Source of the DNA: Mycobacterium sp.
Lineage (GTDB): Bacteria > Actinomycetota > Actinomycetes > Mycobacteriales > Mycobacteriaceae
NCBI RefSeq assembly: GCF_019247615.1
Contig: NZ_JAFBAT010000174.1
Coordinates: forward strand, 1-45,425
Length of the DNA: 45,425 nucleotides
Direction: 5' to 3'
Below the pieces are notes generated by a model. It had not been told where the DNA came from and searched no databases. It saw nothing but the letters and a program-made list of their open reading frames with translations. Below are positions 1-9,100 of the stretch, in pieces (within the stretch, counting starts at the first letter, position 1; the number at the start of each line of letters is the position of its first letter). The translations under genes and the position numbers were made by a program.

Positions 1-755
1 TGATCGAGCGCACCGAAATGGAACTTGACTACCGGCTGGAAGCCGACAACCAGCGCGCATTCGCCAAGGCGTACCACAACCACCCGCATTTCGCGGTGCC
101 ACACGTGGTGGCCAGCGCGCCGAAGGTGGTGATCCAGGAGTGGATGCAGGGCGTGCCGATGGCCGAAATTATCCGCAACGGGACCACCGAGCAGCGCGAC
201 CTGATCGGCACCCGGCTCCTCGAGCTCACCTTCGACGCGCCGCGCCGGCTCGGGATGCTGCACGGTGACGCCCACCCGGGCAACTTCATGCTGTTGCCCG
301 ACGGCCGGATGGGTGTCATCGATTTCGGCGCGGTCGCGCCGCTCCCGGGCGGTTTGCCGATCGAACTGGGAATGACGATCCGGTTGGCCCGCGACAAGAA
401 CTACGACCTGCTGTTGCCGACGATGGAGAAGGCCGGTTTCATCCAGAAGGGCCAGCAGGTGTCGGTGCGCGACATCGACGAGATGCTGCGCCAATACGTC
501 GAACCCATCGAGGTCGAGGTGTTCCACTACACCCGCAAGTGGCTGCAGAAGATGACCGCCATCGAGATGGACAAGTCGGTGTCACAGATCAGGACCGCCC
601 GGCAGATGGACCTTCCACCCAAGCTGGTGATCCCGATGCGGGTGATCATGTCGGTGTCGGCCATCCTGTGTCAGCTGGATGCCCATGTGGCGATCAAGGC
701 GCTGTCCGAGGAGCTGGTCCCCGGTTTCGCCGAGCCCGATACCGCCGTCGTCTGA
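1..755 (+). CDS. ABC1/UbiB-family kinase-like protein, C-terminal part (Rv3197-like), cut by the window start
   Basis: The open frame runs in from the left edge (codons in phase with position 3) and stops at TGA 753-755, so only about 250 C-terminal residues are present. The part seen carries the ABC1/AarF/UbiB atypical-kinase core: a catalytic-loop motif LHGDAHPGNFML around 258-293 and the metal-binding VIDFGAV around 316-336, the counterparts of HRD and DFG. M. tuberculosis annotates its homologue as an ATP-binding protein upstream of whiB7, and the order is the same here. It converges on whiB7 with 7 nt between stop codons. The substrate is unknown; family members support quinone or lipid metabolism or are linked to macrolide tolerance, but nothing here decides this. 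Confident as to family. Confidence 0.88.
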   Translation, partial: IERTEMELDYRLEADNQRAFAKAYHNHPHFAVPHVVASAPKVVIQEWMQGVPMAEIIRNGTTEQRDLIGTRLLELTFDAPRRLGMLHGDAHPGNFMLLPDGRMGVIDFGAVAPLPGGLPIELGMTIRLARDKNYDLLLPTMEKAGFIQKGQQVSVRDIDEMLRQYVEPIEVEVFHYTRKWLQKMTAIEMDKSVSQIRTARQMDLPPKLVIPMRVIMSVSAILCQLDAHVAIKALSEELVPGFAEPDTAVV

Positions 756-762
756 TACCGCC

Positions 763-1053
763 TCAGGCGGCCTCAACGTCTTTGCGGGCGTCTTTGCGGC
801 CTTTGCGCGGACGTCCGCGCGGGCGCTTGTAACCGACGATCGAACCGCGCTCGAAGATCTCGCCGCCCCACACGCCCCACGGTTCGGCCCGCTGCAGCGC
901 CGCGGCCAGGCACTGGCGGCGTATCGGGCAGCTCGCGCACAGCCGTTTGGCGCGCTCCAGCTCGGCCGGGGCCTCGGCGAACCATAGATCCGGATCGCCG
1001 CGATGACACGGCAATTCCGGGAGCAACTGTCTTCGCACGGTCCGTGCCGACAT
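763..1053 (-). CDS. whiB7: WhiB7, iron-sulfur transcriptional activator of intrinsic antibiotic resistance
   Basis: A 96-residue WhiB-family protein. The four cluster cysteines are C16, C39, C42 and C48, followed by the EPWGVWGGE turn (57-65) that contacts the sigma-A region and a C-terminal AT-hook KRPRGRPRK (76-84) that distinguishes WhiB7 from other WhiB proteins. It activates drug efflux, ribosome-protection and modification genes in response to translation inhibitors. The ATG at 1053 is preceded by AGGTGA at ordinary spacing. The tail after the AT-hook is about ten residues longer and more basic than in the M. tuberculosis protein I recall. It lies downstream of a long leader with an upstream ORF and a terminator-like hairpin, annotated separately, which fits attenuation control plus autoactivation. 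Confidence 0.96.
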   Translation of the reverse strand: MSARTVRRQLLPELPCHRGDPDLWFAEAPAELERAKRLCASCPIRRQCLAAALQRAEPWGVWGGEIFERGSIVGYKRPRGRPRKGRKDARKDVEAA

Positions 1054-1126
1054 GTCGGCATCACCTGCTTCCTGGTCTGGGCGCTTTGGTTTGTTGTGAT
1101 CCGGACCAGGCTGCGGGCTTCGACCG

Positions 1127-1168
1127 CAAAACTATGGCCACGGATCCTTGACTTCGGGTCCGTGGCCA
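1127..1168 (-). terminator. Terminator-like attenuator hairpin in the whiB7 leader
   Basis: TGGCCACGGA (1135-1144) and TCCGTGGCCA (1159-1168) form a perfect 10-bp stem with a 14-nt loop. On the minus strand the stem is followed within a few bases by TTTT (1127-1130). It lies between the upstream-ORF stop (1188) and the whiB7 start (1053), so read-through here would decide whiB7 expression. Intrinsic-type attenuation of whiB7 is known in other mycobacteria; this hairpin is seen directly, its function is inferred. Confidence 0.75.
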
Positions 1169-1187
1169 GTGGGAAAAACCGGGCTAG

Positions 1188-1337
1188 TTAGGTATGACCC
1201 CGATTCACGGACGCGTCGGTCGCGGCGGCGACACGGTGCTTGACCGCTGCCGCCGGCGCGGCGGCGTGGGCGGCATGGGAGGTCGCCGCGGTCGGCACCG
1301 CGGTGGCCACGCCTGCACCAAACGCGTTGGTGATCAT
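1188..1337 (-). CDS. whiB7 upstream ORF (leader peptide, 49 codons)
   Basis: An ATG at 1337 follows GAGAGGAGGG at near-ideal spacing, one of the strongest ribosome-binding sites in the window, and opens a 49-codon frame ending at TAA 1188-1190. The peptide is rich in Ala, Val and Thr, has four His, and has no domain, signal peptide or membrane segment. Its stop lies 19 nt before the attenuator stem. This is the expected position for a sensor ORF whose translation state controls folding of the downstream hairpin: stalled or failed translation by antibiotic-bound ribosomes would disfavour the terminator. A frame continues upstream of the ATG into uvrD2, but that part is a shadow of uvrD2. Regulatory role by analogy with the known whiB7 leader. 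Confidence 0.72.
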   Translation of the reverse strand: MITNAFGAGVATAVPTAATSHAAHAAAPAAAVKHRVAAATDASVNRGHT

Positions 1338-1377
1338 CGTGGCGACCCTCCTCTCATCGGCAGCGGTATGCGGTTCG

Positions 1378-1415
1378 AGGGTAGACGGTAGCAGGCAAGA
1401 CTGACAATCAATTTT
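1378..1415 (-). promoter_or_regulatory. Candidate WhiB7-autoregulated promoter of whiB7
   Basis: On the minus strand AAAATT (1415-1410) stands 2 nt upstream of a -35-like TTGTCA (1407-1402), then an 18-nt spacer and a -10-like TACCCT (1383-1378). An A/T-rich block just upstream of the -35 is the known signature of WhiB7-activated promoters, where the AT-hook binds. The predicted transcript would start near 1370, about 33 nt before the leader ORF. Alternative -10: TACCGT (1390-1385), which leaves a poorer spacer. Confidence 0.55.
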
Positions 1416-1435
1416 CTGACCTGCACGTTTGCCCC

Positions 1436-3547
1436 TCACGCGCGGCCACGCACTAACCCCAGCACGTCCGGGCCGTATTGCTCGAGCTTGCGTGCGCCAA
1501 TACCCGGGATCGCGATGAGGGCCGCATCGTCGGACGGCAGCATCTCGGCGATGGCGATCAGCGTGTTGTCGGAGAACACGATGTACGGGGGCACCTTCTG
1601 TTCCTTGGCGACGTCCAGTCGCCAGGCCTTGAGCTGCAGCAACAGCTCCTCGTCGACGTCGCCCGCACACGTTTCGCAACGCCGCAGCATGATGGCAGCC
1701 GGCGTCGTCAGGCTGTTGTTGCAGACCCGGCAGCGTGTTGGCGTTCCGCGGCTGCGTCGGGATTTTCCCGGCGCCGGATCGGCACGCGCCTGCGGCGCGA
1801 TGCCGTTGAGGAACCGCGACGGCTTGCGCGTCTGCCGTCCCCCCGGGCTCCGCGCCAAGGCCCAGCTGAGCGCCAAATGCACTCGCGCCCTCGTGATGCC
1901 GACGTAGAGCAGCCGGCGCTCCTCCTCGACGGCCTCGCTGTCTGCGCCGTGCGCCAACGCGTGCGAGATGGGTAGGGTGCCGTCGGCCAACCCGACCAGG
2001 AAGACCGCGTCCCACTCCAGTCCCTTGGCGGCGTGCAGTGATGCCAGCGTGACGCCCTGTACCACCGGCGGGTGCCGGGCGTCGGCGCGCATCCGGAGCT
2101 CGGCCACCAAGCCGGGGAGGTCGAGCCGCGGACGCTGCGCCACTTCTTCGTCGACCAGCTCGGCCAGCGCGGACAACGAATCCCAGCGATCCCGGGCCCG
2201 GCTGCCCGCCGGTGGCTCGCCGGTGAGTCCGAGGGGTTCCAGGAGCGCGCGCACGACGTCGGGCAATGGACGGCCTTCTAATGCCGCGCCGCGTTCGGCA
2301 GCACGCTGGAGCGCCAAGAGGGCCTGCTTGATCTCCTGGCGGTTGAAAAACCCCTCACCGCCGCGAATTTGATAGGTGATGCCCGCCTCGGTCAAGGCCT
2401 CCTCGTAGACCTCGGACTGTGCGTTTACCCGGTAGAGCACCGCGATCTCGGATGGCGGAGTGCCCGATTCGACGAGTCGGGTGATCGACGAGGCCACCGC
2501 GGCGGCCTCGGCTGTCTCGTCGGGATGCTCAGTAAACGACGGGGCCGGACCGGGCGGACGCTGGCCGGACAGGTGCAGCTTGCTGCCGGCGACCCGGCCC
2601 CGGGCCGCGGCGATCACCTGGTTGGCCAACGACACCACCTGCGGCGTCGAACGGTAGTCGCGTTCCAGGCGCACCACTGTGGCGTCCGGAAACCGACGCG
2701 AGAATTCCAGCAGGAACCGCGGCGTGGCCCCGGTGAACGAATAAATGGTCTGGTTGGCGTCGCCGACGACGGTCAGGTCGTCGCGATCGCCCAGCCAAGC
2801 CGAAAGCACGCGCTGTTGCAGCGGGGTGACGTCCTGATACTCGTCGACCACGAAACAGCGGTAGCGATCCCGGAACTCATCGGCCACGCCGGCGTCATTC
2901 TCGATCGCCGCCGCGGTGTGCAGCAGCAGGTCGTCGAAGTCGAGCAGCGTCACCGATTCGTCGCGGACCTTCAGGACCTCGTAGGCGGAGTAGACGGCGG
3001 CGACCTGCGCGGCGTCCATCGGGATGTCCCGGCCCGCGCCGGCGACGGCGGATGGATACTCCTCGGGGCCGATCAGGGACGCCTTCGCCCACTCGATCTC
3101 GCCGGCCAGGTCGCGCACGTCATCCGAGCTCGTGTTGATGCGGCAGCGGCCGGCCGCCCTGGCCACGACGGCGAACTTGCTGTCGAGCAGCTGCCAGCCG
3201 GTGTCACCGACCACCCGCGGCCAGAAGTAGCGCAGCTGGCGGTGCGCGGCGGCGTGAAAGGTCAAGGCCTGTACCGCGCCGACATCGGAACCGGTGCGCG
3301 CGGCGGCGGCCAAGGCCCGCAACCTTGACCTCATCTCTCCCGCGGCGCGCTGGGTGAAGGTGACGGCAAGCACCTGCCCGGCCGCGACATGGCCGCTCGC
3401 GATGAGCTGCGCGATCCGGTGCGTGATGGTGCGGGTCTTGCCCGTTCCGGCGCCCGCGAGCACACAGACCGGTCCGCGTGGAGCCAGCACCGCTTCGCGC
3501 TGCTCGTCGTCCAGCCCGGCGGTCATTGGGTCTGCGACCGTTGGCAT
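1436..3547 (-). CDS. uvrD2: UvrD2, SF1A DNA helicase with C-terminal HRDC domain
   Basis: A 703-residue SF1 helicase from the chosen ATG at 3547; an ATG three codons upstream (3556) is equally possible, and the frame stays open to 3625. Walker A AGAGTGKT is at 31-38, Walker B/motif II is VDEYQD, followed by the [13 protein letters not shown] motif III region, and motif VI is [10 protein letters not shown]. After the motor come a tetracysteine block (CRVC ... CETC) and a C-terminal HRDC domain ending with the [13 protein letters not shown] helix-turn. This is the layout of mycobacterial UvrD2, an essential 3'-5' helicase with DNA-dependent ATPase activity, as opposed to UvrD1, which lacks HRDC. 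It is probably transcribed alone, divergent from mrx1. Confidence 0.95.
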   Translation of the reverse strand: MPTVADPMTAGLDDEQREAVLAPRGPVCVLAGAGTGKTRTITHRIAQLIASGHVAAGQVLAVTFTQRAAGEMRSRLRALAAAARTGSDVGAVQALTFHAAAHRQLRYFWPRVVGDTGWQLLDSKFAVVARAAGRCRINTSSDDVRDLAGEIEWAKASLIGPEEYPSAVAGAGRDIPMDAAQVAAVYSAYEVLKVRDESVTLLDFDDLLLHTAAAIENDAGVADEFRDRYRCFVVDEYQDVTPLQQRVLSAWLGDRDDLTVVGDANQTIYSFTGATPRFLLEFSRRFPDATVVRLERDYRSTPQVVSLANQVIAAARGRVAGSKLHLSGQRPPGPAPSFTEHPDETAEAAAVASSITRLVESGTPPSEIAVLYRVNAQSEVYEEALTEAGITYQIRGGEGFFNRQEIKQALLALQRAAERGAALEGRPLPDVVRALLEPLGLTGEPPAGSRARDRWDSLSALAELVDEEVAQRPRLDLPGLVAELRMRADARHPPVVQGVTLASLHAAKGLEWDAVFLVGLADGTLPISHALAHGADSEAVEEERRLLYVGITRARVHLALSWALARSPGGRQTRKPSRFLNGIAPQARADPAPGKSRRSRGTPTRCRVCNNSLTTPAAIMLRRCETCAGDVDEELLLQLKAWRLDVAKEQKVPPYIVFSDNTLIAIAEMLPSDDAALIAIPGIGARKLEQYGPDVLGLVRGRA

Positions 3548-3648
3548 GTCGTCCATCTTGGCAGTGGTGGGCGACAAACCGGCTACAGCGCCACGCCTGA
3601 ATCGCACCGTCTCGGAACTCCCCATGACCGTGTCGCGTTGAGTGGGCT

Positions 3649-3903
3649 ATGACCAATGTTCCGCTGACCGTCTACACCACGTCCTGGTGTGGCTTCTGCC
3701 ATCGGCTTAAGACCGTGCTCAACTCCGACGGAATCTCCTATGACGAGGTCGACATCGAGCAAGACCCGGCCGCGGCCGAGTTCGTCGGTTCGGTCAACGG
3801 CGGCAACCGGACCGTCCCGACTGTCAAGTTCGCCGACGGGTCGACGCTGACCAACCCAAGCGCGGCCCAGGTCAAGGCCAAGTTGGCCGAAGTCGGCGGG
3901 TAG
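3649..3903 (+). CDS. mrx1: Mycoredoxin-1 (glutaredoxin-fold mycothiol-dependent disulfide reductase)
   Basis: An 84-residue thioredoxin-fold protein. The active site is WCGFC near residue 14; the M. tuberculosis protein I recall has CGYC. The cis-Pro loop NRTVPTVKF is followed by a GST-like end (DGSTLTNPS). Mycoredoxin reduces mycothiol-protein mixed disulfides using mycothiol and NADPH-dependent Mtr, in the cytosol. It lies between divergent uvrD2 and convergent nudC with 5 nt to the nudC stop codon. The homologue is known as a SigH-regulon member; no clear SigH promoter is evident in the short upstream gap, and upstream sequence overlaps the uvrD2 start. The Shine-Dalgarno is weak. Confidence 0.95.
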   Translation: MTNVPLTVYTTSWCGFCHRLKTVLNSDGISYDEVDIEQDPAAAEFVGSVNGGNRTVPTVKFADGSTLTNPSAAQVKAKLAEVGG

Positions 3904-3908
3904 GCGGC

Positions 3909-4955
3909 TCAGTCGAGCGCGGCCCAGGATTCGATGATCACCCTCGCGATCGAAATCGATCCGGGCAGCAGCAGTTTCGACTCCTTGGACTGTTTGGCGT
4001 TGCTCCAATCGCCGGCTTGCAGCGCTGCCCGCACCTCGTCGCGGGTGAACCACTTAGCCTCGGCAATCTCGCCGTCGTTGAAGGAGAAGTCTTCGGCGGG
4101 GTCGGCCAGCGCATGGAAACCGACCATGAGCGAACGCGGAAACGGCCACGGCTGGCTGCCCAGATAACGCACGTCTCGGACGGTCAGGCCGATTTCCTCG
4201 CGGATCTCGCGAGCCACGCAGACTTCGAAGGATTCGCCGGCTTCGACAAACCCGGCCAGCAGAGAAAACATCCGCTCGGGCCACACCGCCTGCCGCGCCA
4301 GCACCGCACGGTCACCGCCGTCGTGGACCAGGCAGATCACCGCCGGGTCTATGCGCGGGAACTCCTCCTGGCCCGTGAGCGGGTTGACCCGTGACCAGCC
4401 CGCCCTGGCCGGCCTGGTCGGTGAGCCGTCGAGCGCACTGAAGCGTGCACTGTCATGCCAGTTCAGCAGCGCGATGGCCGACGACACCAGTTGGCTGCTG
4501 GTGTCGTCGAAGATCGGGCCAAGACTGCGGAGGTTCACCACCTCGGGTTGCACGTCGGGATCCTCGGGCGCCTGCAGCGCACTCCGGATGGCCCAGACAT
4601 GGCGGCCGCCCTCGATCCGGCCCAGGAACACCGCCTCCGGCGGCGGCTCGTCCGCCAACGCGGCCGCCGCGCCGAGCAGCACCCGGCCGTCGGCAATCAA
4701 AACCTGATTGCGCGAATCCACCCGCAGCAGGGCGGCGTCGGCCCATCCCGCGGCCGCCGCCTCGACATCGGTGCGCAGCTTATCGGCGCGGTCGGCGCCC
4801 ACGCGGGACAGCAACGGGACAGCCCGCAGCCGGAAGTCGATCAGGTCCGACGTGTGGCGACCCGCCGCGCCCGGCTCCGCCGCGCTTGCGGTCGCCACTG
4901 GGTCCGATCGGTGGCGACCGGCCGCGCCCGGCTCCGCCGCGCTTGCGGTCGCCAC
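3909..4955 (-). CDS. nudC: NudC, NAD+ diphosphatase (Nudix hydrolase) with repeat-derived N-terminal extension
   Basis: A 348-residue Nudix hydrolase that splits NAD(H) into NMN(H) and AMP. The Nudix box (GFVEAGES ... REIREEIGL) is intact and followed by the NADH-pyrophosphatase signature SQPWPFPRS. I recall that the reference M. tuberculosis protein has Gln at the first Pro of this signature, reported as weakening activity; Pro is present here. The zinc-finger cysteines of E. coli NudC are absent in the middle region. The GTG at 4955 overlaps the last base of the channel stop codon (TAGTG), implying translational coupling. The first about 35 residues are two 19-residue units, VATASAAEPGAAGRH..., encoded by a tandem palindromic repeat; homology to the family starts only at DFRLRAVPLLSRVG. 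A second in-frame GTG (4898) starts the second unit. Confidence 0.93.
   Translation of the reverse strand: MATASAAEPGAAGRHRSDPVATASAAEPGAAGRHTSDLIDFRLRAVPLLSRVGADRADKLRTDVEAAAAGWADAALLRVDSRNQVLIADGRVLLGAAAALADEPPPEAVFLGRIEGGRHVWAIRSALQAPEDPDVQPEVVNLRSLGPIFDDTSSQLVSSAIALLNWHDSARFSALDGSPTRPARAGWSRVNPLTGQEEFPRIDPAVICLVHDGGDRAVLARQAVWPERMFSLLAGFVEAGESFEVCVAREIREEIGLTVRDVRYLGSQPWPFPRSLMVGFHALADPAEDFSFNDGEIAEAKWFTRDEVRAALQAGDWSNAKQSKESKLLLPGSISIARVIIESWAALD
4854..4955 (-). repeat. Tandem 57-bp repeat with 45-bp palindromic core inside the 5' end of nudC
   Basis: Two 45-bp cores (4854-4898 and 4911-4955) differ at one base and repeat with a 57-bp period. Each begins GTGGCGACC and ends GGTCGCCAC on one strand or the other, a 9-bp terminal inverted repeat around a GC-rich interior. 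The same core, in opposite orientation and expanded, occurs at 14925-15009. A family of dispersed intergenic repeats is the simplest reading. Confidence 0.8.
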
Positions 4956-6025
4956 TAGTGCCCCGCGCTTCGGATGTACAGCAGCCGGTCGGTGGCCTCA
5001 ATGGCGTCCACCTCGGGCGCCCCGATGCGCAACAGGTGACCGTCGCGCACCACACCGAGCACGATGTCGCGCAGATGCCGCGGAGATCCCCCGACCTCCG
5101 TCTGCTCGACCTCGCGCTCGGCGATTGCCAGCCCCGCGTCCGGCGTCAGCAAGTCCTCGATCATCTCCACCACGCTCGGCGTGGTGGTGGCGAGGCCCAG
5201 CAGCCGACCGGCGGTTTCCGAGGAGACCACCACCGAGTCGGCGCCCGATTGCCGCAACAGGTGCTGGTTCTCGGCCTCCCGGATCGAGGCCACGATCTTG
5301 GCCTTGGGCGCAAGCTCTCGCGCCGTCAACGTCACCAACACGGCGGTGTCGTCGCGGCTGGCGGCGACGACGATCGAAGCGGCGTGTCGCGCCCCCGCCA
5401 GGCGGAGCACATCGGACTTGGTGGCATCGCCGTGCACGGTCACCAGGCCCGCTGTCGCGGCGTGTTCGAGCGCGGTCCGATCGGTGTCGACGACGACGAC
5501 CTCACCTTGAGCCGCCTCGTCACCGAGGATCGCTGCGACGGCTGTCTTCCCCTTGGTGCCGTAGCCGACGACGATCGTGTGATCACGCACTTTGCCCCTC
5601 CAACGCTGGATCTTCCACGCCTGGCGGGACCGCTCGGAGAGCACCTCGAGCGTCGTGCCGACCAGCACCGCCAGGAACGCGATCCGCAGCGGCGTAAAGA
5701 TCAAGGTGTGGACGAGCCGAGCGGTTTCGGTGTATGGCGTGATGTCCCCGTACCCGGTAGTCGACAGCGACACCGCCGCGAAGTACAAGCAATCCAGAAA
5801 AGGGAGGCGCTGGCCGCGCACGTCGCGGTAGCCGTTCGGGTCCAAATAGACGATGACGGCAGCGCCGACCAACACCACCAGCGCGATCGCCAGCCGGCGG
5901 GTGATTACCCGGATGGGACCGGGGTGATCTTCGGGGATCCGCAGGATGCCAACCAGCTGATGGCCCGGCTGGGCGGTCAGTGTCTCATCGAGACCGCTCA
6001 GTTTGCGTGACCTACCGTTGCCCAC
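4955..6025 (-). CDS. Two-TM potassium channel with RCK/TrkA-N and TrkA-C domains (Rv3200c-like)
   Basis: 356 residues from GTG 6025. TM1 is at about 44-61, the pore loop carries the K+ selectivity filter STTGYGD (88-94), and TM2 is at about 105-127. A cytosolic RCK domain follows, with a Rossmann motif VVGYGTKGK (about 152-160), and then a TrkA-C-like region (about 270-350) that includes an EREVEQTEVGG segment. This is the MthK/Kch class: a ligand-gated K+ channel in the plasma membrane. It overlaps nudC by one base, so the NAD+ pyrophosphatase and the channel are co-translated; RCK domains often bind nucleotides, which makes the pairing functionally suggestive, though this is inference. A 94-nt gap separates it from adnB upstream. 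Confidence 0.92.
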   Translation of the reverse strand: MGNGRSRKLSGLDETLTAQPGHQLVGILRIPEDHPGPIRVITRRLAIALVVLVGAAVIVYLDPNGYRDVRGQRLPFLDCLYFAAVSLSTTGYGDITPYTETARLVHTLIFTPLRIAFLAVLVGTTLEVLSERSRQAWKIQRWRGKVRDHTIVVGYGTKGKTAVAAILGDEAAQGEVVVVDTDRTALEHAATAGLVTVHGDATKSDVLRLAGARHAASIVVAASRDDTAVLVTLTARELAPKAKIVASIREAENQHLLRQSGADSVVVSSETAGRLLGLATTTPSVVEMIEDLLTPDAGLAIAEREVEQTEVGGSPRHLRDIVLGVVRDGHLLRIGAPEVDAIEATDRLLYIRSAGH

Positions 6026-6119
6026 GGCGGTCCATCATCGGCTTGGGGCCAGCGCACGAGGCACGCACGACTCAAATGTAACCGCGGTGGCGGGCCACCC
6101 AGAAGGTGGGCGGTGCACG

Positions 6120-9100
6120 TCACAAGGCCCTCGCCACCGACAACGCAGCAAGCGCAGCGGCATCGGGCAGTTCGCCGGGATCGACCGTGACGCCGGCACG
6201 CACGTAATAGAACGCCGTCCGCACTGAGGATTCCGGAAGGCCGGACAAAGCCGCCCAGGCCAGGCGGTAGACCGCGAGCTGGACCGCGGCCTGCCGCCTG
6301 ACTTCCGCGCCGCGCGGCGGTTCGCCGGTCTTCCAGTCGACGACGGTGACATCGCCATCGGGGTCGGTGAACACCGCGTCAATGCGGCCGCGCACCATGG
6401 TATCGCCGATCGGCATCTCGAAAGGCACCTCAATCGCCACGGGAGTCCTTGCGGCCCAAGCCGACTCGAGGAACGCCGCCTGCAGCTCGGCCAATTCCGG
6501 GGTATCGCCGACGTCGGCGTCCGCCGCGCCGGGCAGGTCGCCGAGGTCGAACAGCTTGTCGGCGCCGTAGAACTGCTGGACCCAGGCATGAAACATGTTG
6601 CCTAACAAGGCATGAGGGTCGGGACGGGCCGGCACTCGACGCATCAATCGCTGCGCCGCACCCTTCGGGTCTCGCGCCAGGTCTACCAGACCGCTGACCG
6701 ACAACTGGCTGGGCAGGGCGGGGGTGGCCGCGGGCTCCGAACGTGCCCGCTCGGCAAGCAACGCATCGACGTCGGCGGCCCAGTCGTCGATTTCGGTTTC
6801 GCCAGCACGGCTGTCGGCGGCACAACTGTCGGCCGACATCGCCCTGACCACCAAGGCCGCCCCGCGTTCGACATCGGTGCGACGGGCGGCCAATGGGTCC
6901 GCCGGCCACATCGCTTCGACAGCGCTGTCGCGCAGTGGGTTTGGCTCCCCGTCGGGGGGCGGGGGCGCCCACCGTTCCACGACCCCGCAGGGATCGCCTG
7001 CGGCGGCCGAACGGTCGACGACGGCCTTGAGTTCGCACAAGAAGTCCGAGGGGCCCCGCGGCTTGACCCCGCTGGAGCCCCAATGGTGGCCGGACACCAG
7101 CAGCGTGTCCTCTGCCCGAGTGATGGCCACGTATAGCAATCGGCGCTCCTCATCGATGCGCCGCTGCTCGAGCTGGCGACGATGGTCGAAGATCTTGTCG
7201 GACAACTGCTTTCGATTCGTGACCGCCGAGGTGTCCAGCACGGGAACGCCCAACGAGCCCTCCGAGGCGCGGTCACCGCGCAACAGCGGCGGCAACTGGC
7301 CGGCGTCCGTGAGCCAGGTGCTCCGTGACGTCGTCGACGGAAAGATTCCGTCCGATAGGTGTGCCACCGCGACCAGCTCCCACTCCAAACCCTTAGCGGA
7401 GTGCACGGTGAGGATCTGGACGCGGTCCCGCGCGACCGTCGGCGGGGCGGACGGCAGACCATTCTCGACCACCTCGGCGACATCCAGGTAGGCCAACAGG
7501 CCGGCCACCGATGCCAACGGTGCCCTGGGCGACACGTCCGTCGCGGCGCCTGCGCGATCGGCGTAGCCGGCGACGACGTCGGCGAACGCGTCGAGGTGCT
7601 CCACCCCCGACCAGCTGGCGGACACGCCCGCTGTGGCACGGGCCTCGCAGTCGACCCCCAGCACGCGGCGCACCTCGGCGACAAGGTCCGGCAGGGAATG
7701 GCCGAGGTGGCGCCGCAGGCCGCGCAATTCGCCGGCCAGCGTTGTGATGCGCCGATATCCTGCGGGCGAATAGAAGCCCGCCGGGCCGGGGTCGGCTATC
7801 GCGTCGGCGAGACACGCCGCGTCGGCGCCCGAGTGTCCCGCCGCCATCGCGATCGATTCGGGCGACAGCGCTGCCTCGTCTGGTTGCTGCCCAGCAAGGG
7901 CTAGCGCGCGCCGCCACAACGCCGCGATGTCGCGACCGCCGAGCCGCCATCGAGGACCGCTCAACACCCGCATCGCCGCCGTCCCGGCTGTTGGGTCGGC
8001 GACCAGCCGCAGCATGGCCACCACGTCGGCAACCTCGGGGATGGACAACAGCCCGGCCAAACCCACCACCTCGACGGGGATTCCGCGCGCGCGCAGGGCA
8101 TCGGCGATCGGTGCGGCGTCGGCGTTTCGGCGAACGAGCACCGCCGCGGTCGGAGGGCTGACGCCTGCGGCCTGGGCTCGCTGGTATTGCTCGGCGAGAT
8201 GGTCCGCGATCCACTCGATTTCCGCCCTGACATCCGCCAGCAGCGCGCACCGGACGGTCCCGAGCGGGGCGTCCGGACGTGGCCGCAGCGCGTGTACCGC
8301 GACGGAACGCCGCCGCGCCTCGGCCGATACGGCGTTGGCCACCTGTAGGACGCTCGGCGGATTGCGCCAGCTGGTCGACAGTTCCAGCACCGGCGCGGGG
8401 GCGCCATCCCAGCGGGGAAAGTCCGTGCTGAACCGTGGCAGATTGGTCGCCGAGGCGCCCCGCCAGCCGTAGATCGACTGGATCGGATCGCCCACGGCCG
8501 TCAACGCCAGCCCCTCGTCTGCGACCTCGGAGCCGCCCCCGAAGAGGGCCGACAGTGCGATGCGCTGAGCGTGCCCCGTGTCCTGGTACTCATCGAGCAG
8601 CACAACCCGGTAGCGGCTCCGCAGGTCCCGACCGACCTGCGGGAAGGCCACCGCAAGCCGTGCGGCATACGCCATCTGCAGACCGAAGTCCATCACCTTC
8701 GCCGCGCGCATGCGCTCGTGCAGTGCGTCGAGCAGCGGCACCAGCTCGGCACGCTCGGTCTGCGTCGCCAGCAGCCGCAGCAGCCACTGGCCGGGTCCAC
8801 TATCGCGCTGGTACGGACCGGCCGGCAGGGCCCGGATCAGCCGTTCGAGTTCGACGTGCGTATCGCAGAGCTGCCGGGTGTCCACGAGGTGCTCTGCCAA
8901 CTGGCCCCACAGCCGCAGCACCATCGAGGTGACCAGCGCGGGCGTCTTGTCGGTGCGCAGGCTGCCGCGGTAGCCGTTGACCACGTCGAAAGCGAACTGC
9001 CACAGCTCGGTATCGCCGAGTAGCCGGGTGTCCGGCTCGACGGGCAGCAACAGGCCATAGTCACGCAGGAGCGAGCCGGCGAACGCGTGGTAGGTGCTGA

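Noticed and set aside
1338..2015. A 275-codon frame joined to the whiB7 leader ORF
   Set aside because: The part before the ATG at 1337 lies mainly in uvrD2 in another frame; only the last 49 codons with their own ribosome-binding site are plausible.
2369..3328. 319-codon open frame on the plus strand opposite uvrD2
   Set aside because: Shadow frame; no motifs and uvrD2 on the other strand is complete.
4445..6010. 521-codon open frame on the plus strand across nudC and the channel gene
   Set aside because: Arg/Pro-rich composition typical of antisense frames; the minus strand has clear Nudix and RCK domains.
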